Source of the DNA: Pseudomonas viridiflava
GTDB lineage: Bacteria; Pseudomonadota; Gammaproteobacteria; Pseudomonadales; Pseudomonadaceae
DNA length: 64,000 nucleotides
NCBI RefSeq assembly: GCF_900589395.1
Contig: NZ_UUIS01000075.1
Span: 404,883 to 468,882, forward strand
Direction of reading: 5' to 3'
The position numbers and the translations under genes were made by a program. Shown here piece after piece: positions 16,200 to 23,260 of this stretch. Position 1 is the stretch's first letter, and each line of letters opens with the position of its first letter. The notes beneath the pieces are model-generated. The model made no database searches and was not told where the DNA came from. It was given only the letters and a program-made list of their open reading frames with translations.

Positions 16200-16795
16200 C
16201 TGAGCGGCTGCTGGTATTGCAACGAGGTCATGTTCCAGGTCCGGACGTGTGCCCGCAAGCCGGTAGAAGTCCTCGAGCAACACATCGCGATTGTCTGCAC
16301 CGCGAATCAGGACTCTGGCATCGAAGGCCACCCGTGCGACGGCCAGGTCGCCAGGATAGAGCGCAATACAGGCTCACTGGTGCCCAGGACCGCGTGATTG
16401 CGATTGAACCCGTCGATCGCCGCACACCCCGATCCGGGGGTGCGCTTGTTGCAGTTGGCATAGGCGCCCGGATCACGAAAGTAACTGCACCGTGTGCGCT
16501 GCAACAGATTGCCGCCTATCGAGGCCATGTTGCGCAATTGTGCCGACGCGGCGCGCCATAGCGCCTCACTGACCACCGGGGCCTGCCCTTTTATGCCCGC
16601 ATGGGCGGCCACATCCGTGACGATATGGGGATAGGCACCACAGCGGCAGAGGTTGCCGCTCATGTACTCACGAATGTCATCGGCCGAGCCGGTGTGGCCC
16701 TCGCGGATGCAGGCCACGGCCGACATGATCTGGCCTGGCGTGCAATAGCCGCACTGAAAGGCATCCAATTCAATGTCGCGCCGCGCGCTCTGACA
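16200..16795 (-). pseudogene. Fused relic of paoA-paoB (aldehyde oxidoreductase subunits)
   Basis: Minus-strand reading gives D-A-F-Q-C-G-Y-C-T-P-G-Q and N-L-C-R-C-G-A-Y-P-H-I-V, the second iron-sulfur cluster of the 2Fe-2S subunit (PaoA/YagT). Without a stop it passes into A-S-A-Q-L-R-N-M-A-S-I-G-G-N-L-L-Q-R-T-R, which belongs to the middle of the FAD subunit (PaoB/YagS). The N-terminus of the first gene and roughly 100 codons of the second are missing. Near 16345 the frame shifts: homology continues in another phase as L-A-V-A-R-V-A-F-D-A-R-V and ends about 16200. The large molybdenum subunit is absent. This is a deletion plus frameshift relic, not a working enzyme. Confidence 0.75.
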
Positions 16796-17070
16796 GCGCG
16801 TTACGCTGCGGGCAAGTATGCGGACCCCGCCCTGTCAAAAATTGCCTGATCGACGGTGTTTGTTGCCTGATCCGATGGTGTATGCGTGCCAATGACCGGC
16901 AACTTTCAAGGCACCGTTTTGCAGGCCGCCTGCCTGATCAATACAAGGGTCCTGTAATGAACGGGCCGCTTAAAATGTGACGGCACGATATTTATAATTA
17001 AGTGCAACTCATATCCCGGCTGCCGGTCCTAGTGGTTAACACCCACTTACCTCCCACGCATGGAGCTCCA

Positions 17071-17439
17071 ATGTCTAAACTCGCTGAATTCCGCCAACTC
17101 GAACGCCACCTTGCCGAACAACTCGCCGCGCTCGAAGCCATGAAAGGCGATAAAGGCCTTGAGCAAGAAATCGAGTTCGAGACTAAATTGCGCGCCCTGT
17201 TGGGTGAGTACAACAAAAGTCTCAAGGACATCATTGCTGTGCTGGACCCGCGCCTGACGGCCAAGCCTGGTCGCCCTGCGCCAGTCCCGGAAAAAGCCGC
17301 CCGCAAGCCTCGTTCGGTGAAGGTCTATAAAAACCCGCACACCGGCGAAGTGGTCGAAACCAAAGGCGGCAACCACAAGACGCTGAAGGAATGGAAATCC
17401 GAACATGGCTCCGACACGGTAGAGTCGTGGTTGGCTTGA
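17071..17439 (+). CDS. mvaT: MvaT-family H-NS-like silencer
   Basis: 122 residues from ATG 17071 with GGAG at 17062; the upstream frame extension to 17002 has no ribosome site. MvaT/MvaU proteins are nucleoid proteins that coat and silence AT-rich, often acquired, DNA in Pseudomonas. The N-terminal half is a charged coiled coil for oligomerisation (L-E-R-H-L-A-E-Q-L-A-A-L-E). The C-terminal DNA-binding domain has the signature V-K-V-Y-K-N-P-H-T-G-E-V and G-G-N-H-K-T-L-K-E-W-K, the loop that enters the minor groove. Pseudomonads carry several paralogues (MvaT, MvaU, TurA-E), and I cannot say which this is. A strong terminator follows. Confidence 0.85.
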   Translation: MSKLAEFRQLERHLAEQLAALEAMKGDKGLEQEIEFETKLRALLGEYNKSLKDIIAVLDPRLTAKPGRPAPVPEKAARKPRSVKVYKNPHTGEVVETKGGNHKTLKEWKSEHGSDTVESWLA

Positions 17440-17456
17440 TTGCATCGCGGTCAATG

Positions 17457-17480
17457 AAAGGGCCCTGTGGGCCCTTTTTC
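17457..17480 (+). terminator. Rho-independent terminator of the mvaT-family gene
   Basis: AAAGGGCCC and GGGCCCTTT form a nine-base-pair stem around a TGT loop, followed by further T residues. It begins 17 bp after the stop codon. Confidence 0.9.
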
Positions 17481-17515
17481 GTGTCGGCAAGAAAAGTCAT
17501 CACTTTTACCAGGTA

Positions 17516-17531
17516 CTGTACAGGCATACAG
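17516..17531. promoter_or_regulatory. LexA-like SOS box 1
   Basis: CTGTACAGGCATACAG matches CTGT-N8-ACAG exactly, though the middle is more GC-rich than the best Pseudomonas LexA sites. One such match per 64 kb is expected by chance. Confidence 0.35.
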
Positions 17532-17700
17532 CTTATTGGCGCACCCGGTGATTTCGACACCCTCTCCGAATCTGCAGCGCCTCCCAGACTGACCATGAAA
17601 CCCCGAAAACCCCTGTATTCACTGGGTCTTGAGGCTTCAGGGCGTGGCATGGCGACAAACACCTGGCGCTTGAGCCCCAATCCTTCCACGCCCAAAAAAA

Positions 17701-17716
17701 CTGTTCATATGTACAG
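17701..17716. promoter_or_regulatory. LexA-like SOS box 2
   Basis: CTGTTCATATGTACAG matches CTGT-N8-ACAG with an AT-rich, nearly palindromic middle, closer to the Pseudomonas LexA consensus. It is 126 bp before the small membrane protein gene at 17843 and 185 bp from box 1. Confidence 0.45.
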
Positions 17717-17842
17717 CTCATCTGTCTCAGCCGGCTCACTTCGTGAGCACGCAGGACGGTAGTGGCGCAGCTTGATGTTGGAGTCGTCGCACAGAGCCTG
17801 TAACGTTCGAGGTCATCTAAGGCCCCACTCAAGAGATCAAGG

Positions 17843-18187
17843 ATGCACCCACGCAGAATAAGCCGCGATAAAGAACCCAGCCGTAAAGTTCATCTCAGGC
17901 TCAAGGCAATGGATACCTGGGTCAACGGCAGTTACCTGGCAACGGCTGTGCTATTGGCTCTGGTGGGCGGGGGCAAACTGCTTATGCTGGTGATCTTTAT
18001 CTACCCCTGCATCAGCCTGGTTTATTTCGTTGTTCGCTACCGCTACCTCAAAAGCCTGTCTACCGAACAGGCACGGTCTATCTTCCCCTACAGCCATGAG
18101 TACATAGGTGCTGGGGTGTCAGCGTTCATTTTGTCTCTTGCGCTGATCTCCTGTGCCATGGGCCTGTACAACTGCATCATTAAATAA
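17843..18187 (+). CDS. Small membrane protein of unknown function
   Basis: 114 residues from ATG 17843. A basic N-terminus (R-R-I-S-R-D-K-E-P-S-R-K) is followed by three hydrophobic segments: about 30-48 (Y-L-A-T-A-V-L-L-A-L-V-G-G-G), 50-68 (L-M-L-V-I-F-I-Y-P-C-I-S-L-V-Y-F) and 92-112. I do not recognise the family. GAGATCAAGG just upstream gives a plausible but close ribosome site. A LexA-like box lies 126 bp upstream, so DNA-damage control is a possibility. The YciE/YciF-like stress gene begins 87 bp downstream on the same strand. Confidence 0.6.
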   Translation: MHPRRISRDKEPSRKVHLRLKAMDTWVNGSYLATAVLLALVGGGKLLMLVIFIYPCISLVYFVVRYRYLKSLSTEQARSIFPYSHEYIGAGVSAFILSLALISCAMGLYNCIIK

Positions 18188-18274
18188 CCGTTCATCAGGC
18201 CCCACCGGTCAGACACGGAACCTCAAGCGGCGGAGTTTTTTCTATCGAAAACATCACCGACGGAGGATTGAATC

Positions 18275-18784
18275 ATGGCAACGGTTCAGGAAAATCTGCT
18301 CGACTGGCTGCGTGACGCGCATGCAATGGAACAGCAGGCGGAAAAAATGCTCAAGGCGCAATCCGAGCGCCTCGAAAACTACCCCGAACTCAAGCAACGC
18401 ATCGTTCAGCACATCGAGGAAACCCGCGGGCAGCGCGAATTGCTCGAGGGATGCCTCAACCGGCTGGGCAGCAGTCCTTCGACACTCAAGGACATCGGCG
18501 GCAAGTTGATGGCCTTAGGCCAAGCCGTCGGCGGCATGACCATGAGCGATGAAGTGGTCAAGGGCGCCATGAGCGGCTATGTGTTCGAGAACATCGAAAT
18601 CGCCATGTACACCGTGTTGATCGAAGCCGCCCGCCTGGCCGGCGACACTGAAACACTGCGCGCCTGCGAACAGATCCTGCCGCAGGAAATCGCCATGGCC
18701 GACTGGCTCAGAGAGCACCTGCCGCAGATCACGGCAGCCTTCCTGCAACGCTCGGAAAATCCCCACGCTCAAGCCAAGCGCTGA
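18275..18784 (+). CDS. YciE/YciF-type ferritin-like protein (DUF892)
   Basis: 169 residues from ATG 18275 with GGAGG 10 nt upstream. DUF892 proteins are four-helix ferritin-like bundles induced by stress and able to bind a di-iron centre. The pattern is visible: L-L-D-W-L-R-D-A-H-A-M-E-Q-Q-A-E, then H-I-E-E-T-R-G-Q-R-E-L-L-E, then E-N-I-E-I-A-M-Y-T-V-L-I-E-A-A and a closing helix W-L-R-E-H-L-P. The Glu/His residues in these helices are the expected metal ligands. It opens a same-strand cluster with an SRPBCC protein, a zinc alcohol dehydrogenase and a metallothionein, a set typical of general-stress regions in Pseudomonas. Confidence 0.82.
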   Translation: MATVQENLLDWLRDAHAMEQQAEKMLKAQSERLENYPELKQRIVQHIEETRGQRELLEGCLNRLGSSPSTLKDIGGKLMALGQAVGGMTMSDEVVKGAMSGYVFENIEIAMYTVLIEAARLAGDTETLRACEQILPQEIAMADWLREHLPQITAAFLQRSENPHAQAKR

Positions 18785-18848
18785 TGGCTCGTCGCTGCCC
18801 GGGCCCAGGCGGTCCGGGCGGCGGCGTCGACGACTCAAGGAGGTTGAT

Positions 18849-19694
18849 ATGTCTGAACATCCCCTGGTAGCGACTCACACCGATCACCATAACGGCCCGC
18901 GTGGTGTCATGACACCTGCCGAGCGCCAGTTGTCAGTCGGCGGTGGCGCTGCGCTGTTACTGCATGGCTGGTACAAGGGTGGTTTGAGCGGTGCCTTGCA
19001 AGTGGCAGCAGGCGCCTATGCCGTGTTTCGCGGTGCGACAGGTCACTGCGCATTGAAACAGGCGCTGACCCCAACGCCGTTCGAGGAGCGCTTCAGCATC
19101 GAGCACGACTGGCCCGTCAGCGAGGCCATCATGCGCAGCGTCACCATCAACCGGCCGCTGGATGAAGTGCGTGAATTCATCAAGGCCGAAAAGAATGTCG
19201 GCCCCCTGCTGCGCTGGGTCGACCGCGTGGAGGAAACTGGCCCGGACACCACCCGCTGGACCCTGCGGGCGCCCGCCGGCCGCCGCCTGCACTGCACGTT
19301 GATCCGGACTGCATCGCCCGAGGACGCGTCCGTGCTGCAATGGAAAACGCCGGATGGCTCGTCCTGGCAACACAGCGTGTCGGTGTCGCTGGAGCCTGCG
19401 CTCACGGGGCGCGCGACCCAGGTCAAGGCCGTGGTGGTCTGCAAGCCGGCCATGGGCAAACTGGGCTATGGCTTGGCACGGGCAATCGGCCTGTTCTCTG
19501 ACAAAGCCCTGCTCAATGCCCTGCGCGCGATCAAGCAGCAATTGGAAACCGGTGAAGTCACGACCAACCGGTTGCGACCCGACGACGACCGCGACTTCTT
19601 CTATGTGCACGCCAGCACCGAGACAGACCCTGCGCCAGAAAAGGACGACGCCGCGGTAAAAACCGGCGTGGCGATCGAGCGGGGGGTGGTCTGA
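18849..19694 (+). CDS. SRPBCC-domain protein with N-terminal DUF2892-like segment
   Basis: 281 residues from ATG 18849 with an excellent AAGGAGG site. Residues about 22-65 (T-P-A-E-R-Q-L-S-V-G-G-G-A-A-L-L-L) form a DUF2892/YgaP-like hydrophobic hairpin. Residues about 95-235 match the START-like SRPBCC fold (S-V-T-I-N-R-P-L-D-E-V-R-E-F, later T-Q-V-K-A-V-V-V). The last 40 residues are polar and probably disordered. Such proteins bind hydrophobic ligands at the membrane; ligand unknown. Its stop overlaps the start of the dehydrogenase (TGATG), indicating coupled translation. Confidence 0.78.
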   Translation: MSEHPLVATHTDHHNGPRGVMTPAERQLSVGGGAALLLHGWYKGGLSGALQVAAGAYAVFRGATGHCALKQALTPTPFEERFSIEHDWPVSEAIMRSVTINRPLDEVREFIKAEKNVGPLLRWVDRVEETGPDTTRWTLRAPAGRRLHCTLIRTASPEDASVLQWKTPDGSSWQHSVSVSLEPALTGRATQVKAVVVCKPAMGKLGYGLARAIGLFSDKALLNALRAIKQQLETGEVTTNRLRPDDDRDFFYVHASTETDPAPEKDDAAVKTGVAIERGVV

Positions 19695-20863
19695 TGCGCG
19701 CACTGACTTGGCAAGGGCCCAATAAACTGCAGGTCGACAATGTGGCCGATCCCTCGATACTCAATCCGCGCGACGCGATCATTCGCGTTACGCTCTCTTC
19801 CGTGTGCGGCTCGGACCTGCACCTGCTCGGCGGCTACGTACCGGCCATGAAGCCCGGCGACATCATCGGCCATGAATTCATGGGCGAAATCGTCGAGGTC
19901 GGCCCTGGGGTCACAGGCCTGGGCAAGGGCGACAAGGTGATCAGCATTTCGATCATCGGCTGCGGCCACTGCGAGCCGTGCCAGCGCAACGATTTTTCCT
20001 GTTGCGACAACTCCAACCCCAACCCGTCGGTCACAGACCTGGCCTACGGTCAGCCATGTTGCGGCATCCTCGGCTACAGCCACGCCTTCGGCGGTTATCC
20101 GGGCAGCCACGCGACGTACGTCCGCGTGCCCTATGCCGATGTCAATCTGTTCAAGGTGCCCGAAGGCGTCAGCGACGAGCAGGCCCTGTTTGTCTCCGAT
20201 GCCGCGCCCACCGGTTATTTTGCCGCCGACATCGCCGACATCCAGCCCGGCGATACCGTGGCGGTCTGGGGCTGCGGCGGTGTGGGGCAAATGGCGATCC
20301 GCAGCGCCTACCTGCTGGGCGCAGAACGCGTCATTGCCATCGACCGCTACCCTGACCGGCTGAAACTGGCCCAGGAGCGCGGCAACGCCATCGTCATCAA
20401 TTATGAACACACCAATGTGCACGAGGCCTTGCTGGAGCTGACCGGTGGCCGCGGGCCGGATCGCTGCATCGACTGCGTGGGCATGGAAGCTCATGGCACC
20501 GAAATCGACCATGCCTACGACAAGGCCAAACAGATGCTGAGGCTGCACACCGAACGTGGCACCGTGCTGCGCCAGGCCATACGGGCCTGCCGTAAAGGCG
20601 GCACGGTTTCGGTGATCGGCGTCTACGGCGGGTTGCTGGACAAGTTTCCCATGGGTGCCATCGTCAACAAGGCACTGACACTCAAGTCCGGTCAGCAGCC
20701 CGGCCAGCGCTATGCCCGTACGCTGTTCGAACACATCCAGAAAGGCGAACTGGACCCTTCGTACCTGCTGACCCATCGCATGAGCCTGGAAGATGCGCCT
20801 GAAGGCTACAGGCTGTTCAAGGAGAAAAACGACCAGTGCCTGCGGGCCGTGTTCACACCCTGA
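19694..20863 (+). CDS. Zinc-dependent alcohol / formaldehyde dehydrogenase-like enzyme A
   Basis: 389 residues; the start overlaps the previous stop as TGATG. Medium-chain zinc dehydrogenase: V-C-G-S-D-L-H-L at the catalytic zinc, G-H-E-F-M-G, a structural-zinc cysteine lobe reading C-G-H-C-E-P-C-Q-R-N-D-F-S-C-C, and the NAD motif G-C-G-G-V-G-Q. The long form with D-C-V-G-M-E-A-H-G and the closing helix resembles glutathione-independent formaldehyde dehydrogenase (FdhA-like) and related Pseudomonas enzymes. Probably detoxifies an aldehyde or alcohol under stress. A paralogue (enzyme B) lies at 49823-51046. Substrate not determinable. Confidence 0.83.
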   Translation: MRALTWQGPNKLQVDNVADPSILNPRDAIIRVTLSSVCGSDLHLLGGYVPAMKPGDIIGHEFMGEIVEVGPGVTGLGKGDKVISISIIGCGHCEPCQRNDFSCCDNSNPNPSVTDLAYGQPCCGILGYSHAFGGYPGSHATYVRVPYADVNLFKVPEGVSDEQALFVSDAAPTGYFAADIADIQPGDTVAVWGCGGVGQMAIRSAYLLGAERVIAIDRYPDRLKLAQERGNAIVINYEHTNVHEALLELTGGRGPDRCIDCVGMEAHGTEIDHAYDKAKQMLRLHTERGTVLRQAIRACRKGGTVSVIGVYGGLLDKFPMGAIVNKALTLKSGQQPGQRYARTLFEHIQKGELDPSYLLTHRMSLEDAPEGYRLFKEKNDQCLRAVFTP

Positions 20864-20901
20864 TGCCTCGTGCCACGAGGCCATGAAGTAAGGAGAACGT
20901 T

Positions 20902-21153
20902 ATGTCAGACACCCCAGCAGCACTTTGCGCATGCCCCGGCTGCACCTGCTCGGTGAGTACCCATGACCCCGTCGCGCGAGACGGCAAGGTGTGGTGCAGC
21001 GAGGCCTGTGCCGACCACCACCCCGATGGCACGCCCTGCCCGTCCGATAATTGCCATTGCGAACAGGCGCTGGAAAAACGCACGGTCAGCGACAGGCAAC
21101 TGGACGAAGCAGTCGAGGAAACCTTTCCGGCCAGCGATCCGATTTCGCCTTGA
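20902..21153 (+). CDS. Bacterial metallothionein with ETFPASDP tail
   Basis: 83 residues from ATG 20902 with AAGGAG upstream. Nine cysteines (C9, C11, C14, C16, C32, C36, C46, C51, C53) and several histidines sit in the order C-A-C-P-G-C-T-C, W-C-S-E-A-C-A-D-H-H and C-P-S-D-N-C-H-C, the pattern of Pseudomonas BmtA/PmtA metallothioneins, which sequester zinc, cadmium and copper. Classical versions end soon after the last cysteines; this one adds about 30 residues ending L-D-E-A-V-E-E-T-F-P-A-S-D-P, a short motif seen in other proteobacterial stress proteins. Last gene of the stress cluster and followed by a terminator. Confidence 0.83.
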   Translation: MSDTPAALCACPGCTCSVSTHDPVARDGKVWCSEACADHHPDGTPCPSDNCHCEQALEKRTVSDRQLDEAVEETFPASDPISP

Positions 21154-21203
21154 CCTCGCCTGATCGGGCGTCGGCGATCTTCGCCGCATGCCCCACGGCA
21201 TAC

Positions 21204-21230
21204 GGGCCACAGGAACACCCTGTGGCCCTT
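21204..21230 (+). terminator. Terminator of the stress cluster
   Basis: GGGCCACAGG and CCTGTGGCCC form a ten-base-pair perfect stem around AACAC, followed by TTCTC. It lies 50 bp after the metallothionein stop codon; the short T run makes it weaker than the stem suggests. Confidence 0.7.
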
Positions 21231-21341
21231 CTCAGGGTTATCACGTGTTGCCAGGCCCGCCCCGACAGACATCGGCCGATCACGTGACCGTCCTATACGT
21301 CCGCGCGTGATACGGCTGTTACTTCTGGACGCGTAGCCGTT

Positions 21342-22307
21342 CTATTGGAGGGTGGACCGGAATCTTGCACGGTATTCACTGGGCGTCGTATCAAAGAACT
21401 TCGTGAACTTCCTGATCACGTTGGTTCCACACCCCAATCCTGTCGCATCCGCGATGTCCTTGAGTGGCCTGTCGGAACTGGCGAGCAAATGACGCACTGC
21501 TTCCAGGCGCAACGCCTCGACCATCCGGGTCGGTGTCTGCCCCATGCTGGCCTTGTACTTGCGCATCAAGGTACGCTCGCTCATCTTCATGTGCTCCGCC
21601 AGCCTGGCCAATGACAGATCGCCTTTCAAGTTAGCCTTGACCCAGGCATGAAGATCCGAGAAGTGTTCGCTTTTCGTTTGCAAGGTCAAGCCAGTACTGA
21701 ACTGATTCTGGTCGCCGGGTCTTTTCAAAAACATGATCAGGTGCTTGGCAACTTCCAGGGCCGCTGAATGCCCCAGGTCCTTTTCCACAATCGACAGACA
21801 CAGGTCAATGCCTGAAGTGACCCCGGCCGATGTCCATACCGGACCATCGTTGATGAAAATGGGCCCTCTTTTCACAATGACTTCAGGGTAGCCCTGCTCT
21901 AAGGCGTCATAAGAGGACCAATGGGTCGTGACATGTTTACCCTTCAACCGGCCTGCAGCAGCCAACGCAAAAATACCCGTACAGACCGCAACGAGTCGCG
22001 TGGCCTTATTTATATGAGGCACAAGATCTGATCTGAATTTTGGATCCGAACATAACCTCTCGATGCCAGGACCTCCCGGGATGATAAGTGTATGAGGCGC
22101 TGGCGTATCAGCCTCTAACACTCGACTGGTCAGTTGGGCATCCTGAAAATGAGTGGTTGTCGTGGATAAGGCGATGACTTGCAATACATAGGGTGGCAGC
22201 GCAGAGGTGGAAAAATAGTTGGCCATCTGGAAGACCTCGAAAGGTCCCGCCAGATCGATCATGTTGGCATGCGAAAACGTTACAAACTGTATCAGCTTTG
22301 GTCGCAT
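21342..22307 (-). CDS. GlxA-type AraC regulator with DJ-1/PfpI domain
   Basis: 321 residues. The N-terminal DJ-1/PfpI-like domain covers about 1-185, with A-N-M-I-D-L-A-G-P-F-E-V-F and the nucleophile-elbow region V-A-V-C-T-G-I-F-A-L-A-A-A-G. The C-terminal AraC domain covers about 215-318 (L-A-E-H-M-K-M-S-E-R-T-L-M-R-K-Y). GlxA-type regulators sense small amines or related metabolites, e.g. in choline, carnitine or arginine catabolism; the cysteine may be part of ligand binding rather than catalysis. No obvious catabolic operon is adjacent, so the target is unknown. Convergent with the metallothionein cluster. Confidence 0.86.
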   Translation of the reverse strand: MRPKLIQFVTFSHANMIDLAGPFEVFQMANYFSTSALPPYVLQVIALSTTTTHFQDAQLTSRVLEADTPAPHTLIIPGGPGIERLCSDPKFRSDLVPHINKATRLVAVCTGIFALAAAGRLKGKHVTTHWSSYDALEQGYPEVIVKRGPIFINDGPVWTSAGVTSGIDLCLSIVEKDLGHSAALEVAKHLIMFLKRPGDQNQFSTGLTLQTKSEHFSDLHAWVKANLKGDLSLARLAEHMKMSERTLMRKYKASMGQTPTRMVEALRLEAVRHLLASSDRPLKDIADATGLGCGTNVIRKFTKFFDTTPSEYRARFRSTLQ

Positions 22308-22398
22308 TTCAGGCCTCTAAGGCTGCCAACGTGGCGGTGATCGTGAGTGATTTGGCAAGAACGGTCAATCTTTTGTCGTTTTTTAACAAAATCGAGCT

Positions 22399-22414
22399 GT
22401 TAACATTTTGTAAC
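22399..22414. promoter_or_regulatory. Palindrome GTTA-N8-TAAC upstream of the GlxA-type gene
   Basis: GTTAACATTTTGTAAC is a near-symmetric 16-mer 92 bp upstream of the GlxA-type start, in an AT-rich patch that also has TTTTAACAAAATC at 22381. Possibly an operator or just AT-rich promoter sequence. The rest of the 298 bp between 22308 and 22605 shows nothing I can name. Confidence 0.25.
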
Positions 22415-22605
22415 TAAGGCCGCTGGCTAACGGCGGGCGCTTGGTGCTAGGAACGCACGCTTATTAGTGGCTTTCCAATGAGCCTTACTGCAGATAAATG
22501 AGGAAGCCTCTCGCTCTAAGGCCATTGCGATCATCACGCGGTCAAGGCGCGAGCACAGCGTGCACCCCTCATTCACCGATCATTCTTCATTAAAGAAGTT
22601 CACCC

Positions 22606-23067
22606 ATGCTCGAGCCCAATGACTGTGTTGATGCCATGCGCAGGTTCGAAATAATTACAGAAAAAATGGTCAGTGATGTGGGCACTCTTGTGACCCTCGT
22701 GCACCAACTGGAGAGCACGTTTATCAGGGCGGGCATGATGGTGTCCGATGCCACGCTTGATCTGGTTACGCACGCCCACGGCGCCACGCTATTGCCTGAT
22801 GTGCTCTTGAACCGAGAGTTGAAAAACCTGAATCACTTTCTGGACAACCTGAAAGACACGGTCCGGCATAGCATTGAAACCTGCGTGAACGCGCTCACTG
22901 TTCTTGCCTTCGATGAAAACAATGGCAGCCCTGACGCCCCGCCTGACCCGATCATGACCGAAGCGCTTCAGGCCTATCAATCCAGACTGCAGGCCTGCAT
23001 TTCCACACTTGAAAGCCTGAGTGAACATGTGTTCAACGCTGAAGTGACCGTGCTTCACAGCCGGTGA
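22606..23067 (+). CDS. Unknown helical protein upstream of a chemoreceptor
   Basis: 153 residues from ATG 22606. No family recognised. The sequence is polar with strong heptad-like stretches (M-R-R-F-E-I-I-T-E-K-M-V-S-D-V-G-T-L; L-K-N-L-N-H-F-L-D-N-L-K-D-T-V), so it is probably an all-helical cytoplasmic protein; there is no signal peptide or membrane segment. Only one cysteine pair-like feature (C87, C126 region) is present and it is not a motif. Base composition is a little lower in GC than neighbours. It precedes a methyl-accepting chemotaxis protein by 193 bp on the same strand; a signalling role is conjecture. Confidence 0.55.
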   Translation: MLEPNDCVDAMRRFEIITEKMVSDVGTLVTLVHQLESTFIRAGMMVSDATLDLVTHAHGATLLPDVLLNRELKNLNHFLDNLKDTVRHSIETCVNALTVLAFDENNGSPDAPPDPIMTEALQAYQSRLQACISTLESLSEHVFNAEVTVLHSR

Positions 23068-23260
23068 CTTGAACGATTCAACAAGCATGATCCAACGTCA
23101 GCCGCACACGCGCCGACGGCATCAGCGCGGTACAGGACAACCGGTTTTTATCATCTGCCGATAGAGGCCAGACAATGGATTGTTAACAAGGTTTTTGGTC
23201 GCTGACCATCAACCGGCTCCATCAAGAGCGTTACCTTTTTCCAATCCATTGAGATCGACC

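Larger units (their letters stand above)
17481..17842. other. Gene-poor 360 bp with two LexA-like boxes
   Basis: No gene is called here. Several frames stay open (plus strand 17595-17762; minus strand 17533-17832), but none has a ribosome site or a recognisable domain. The stretch contains two CTGT-N8-ACAG boxes, 17516-17531 and 17701-17716, and a perfect hairpin GCTCAC-TTC-GTGAGC at 17734-17748. I have an unverified impression that translations like those of these frames recur as short hypothetical proteins in Pseudomonas, which would fit a conserved non-coding or small-RNA element rather than a protein. Confidence 0.4.

Noticed and set aside
17391..17762. Open frames on both strands in the gene-poor region (e.g. 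17391-17762 plus, 17231-17695 minus)
   Set aside because: No ribosome site, and they overlap the mvaT-family gene or its terminator. Kept only as a note on a possible conserved non-coding element.
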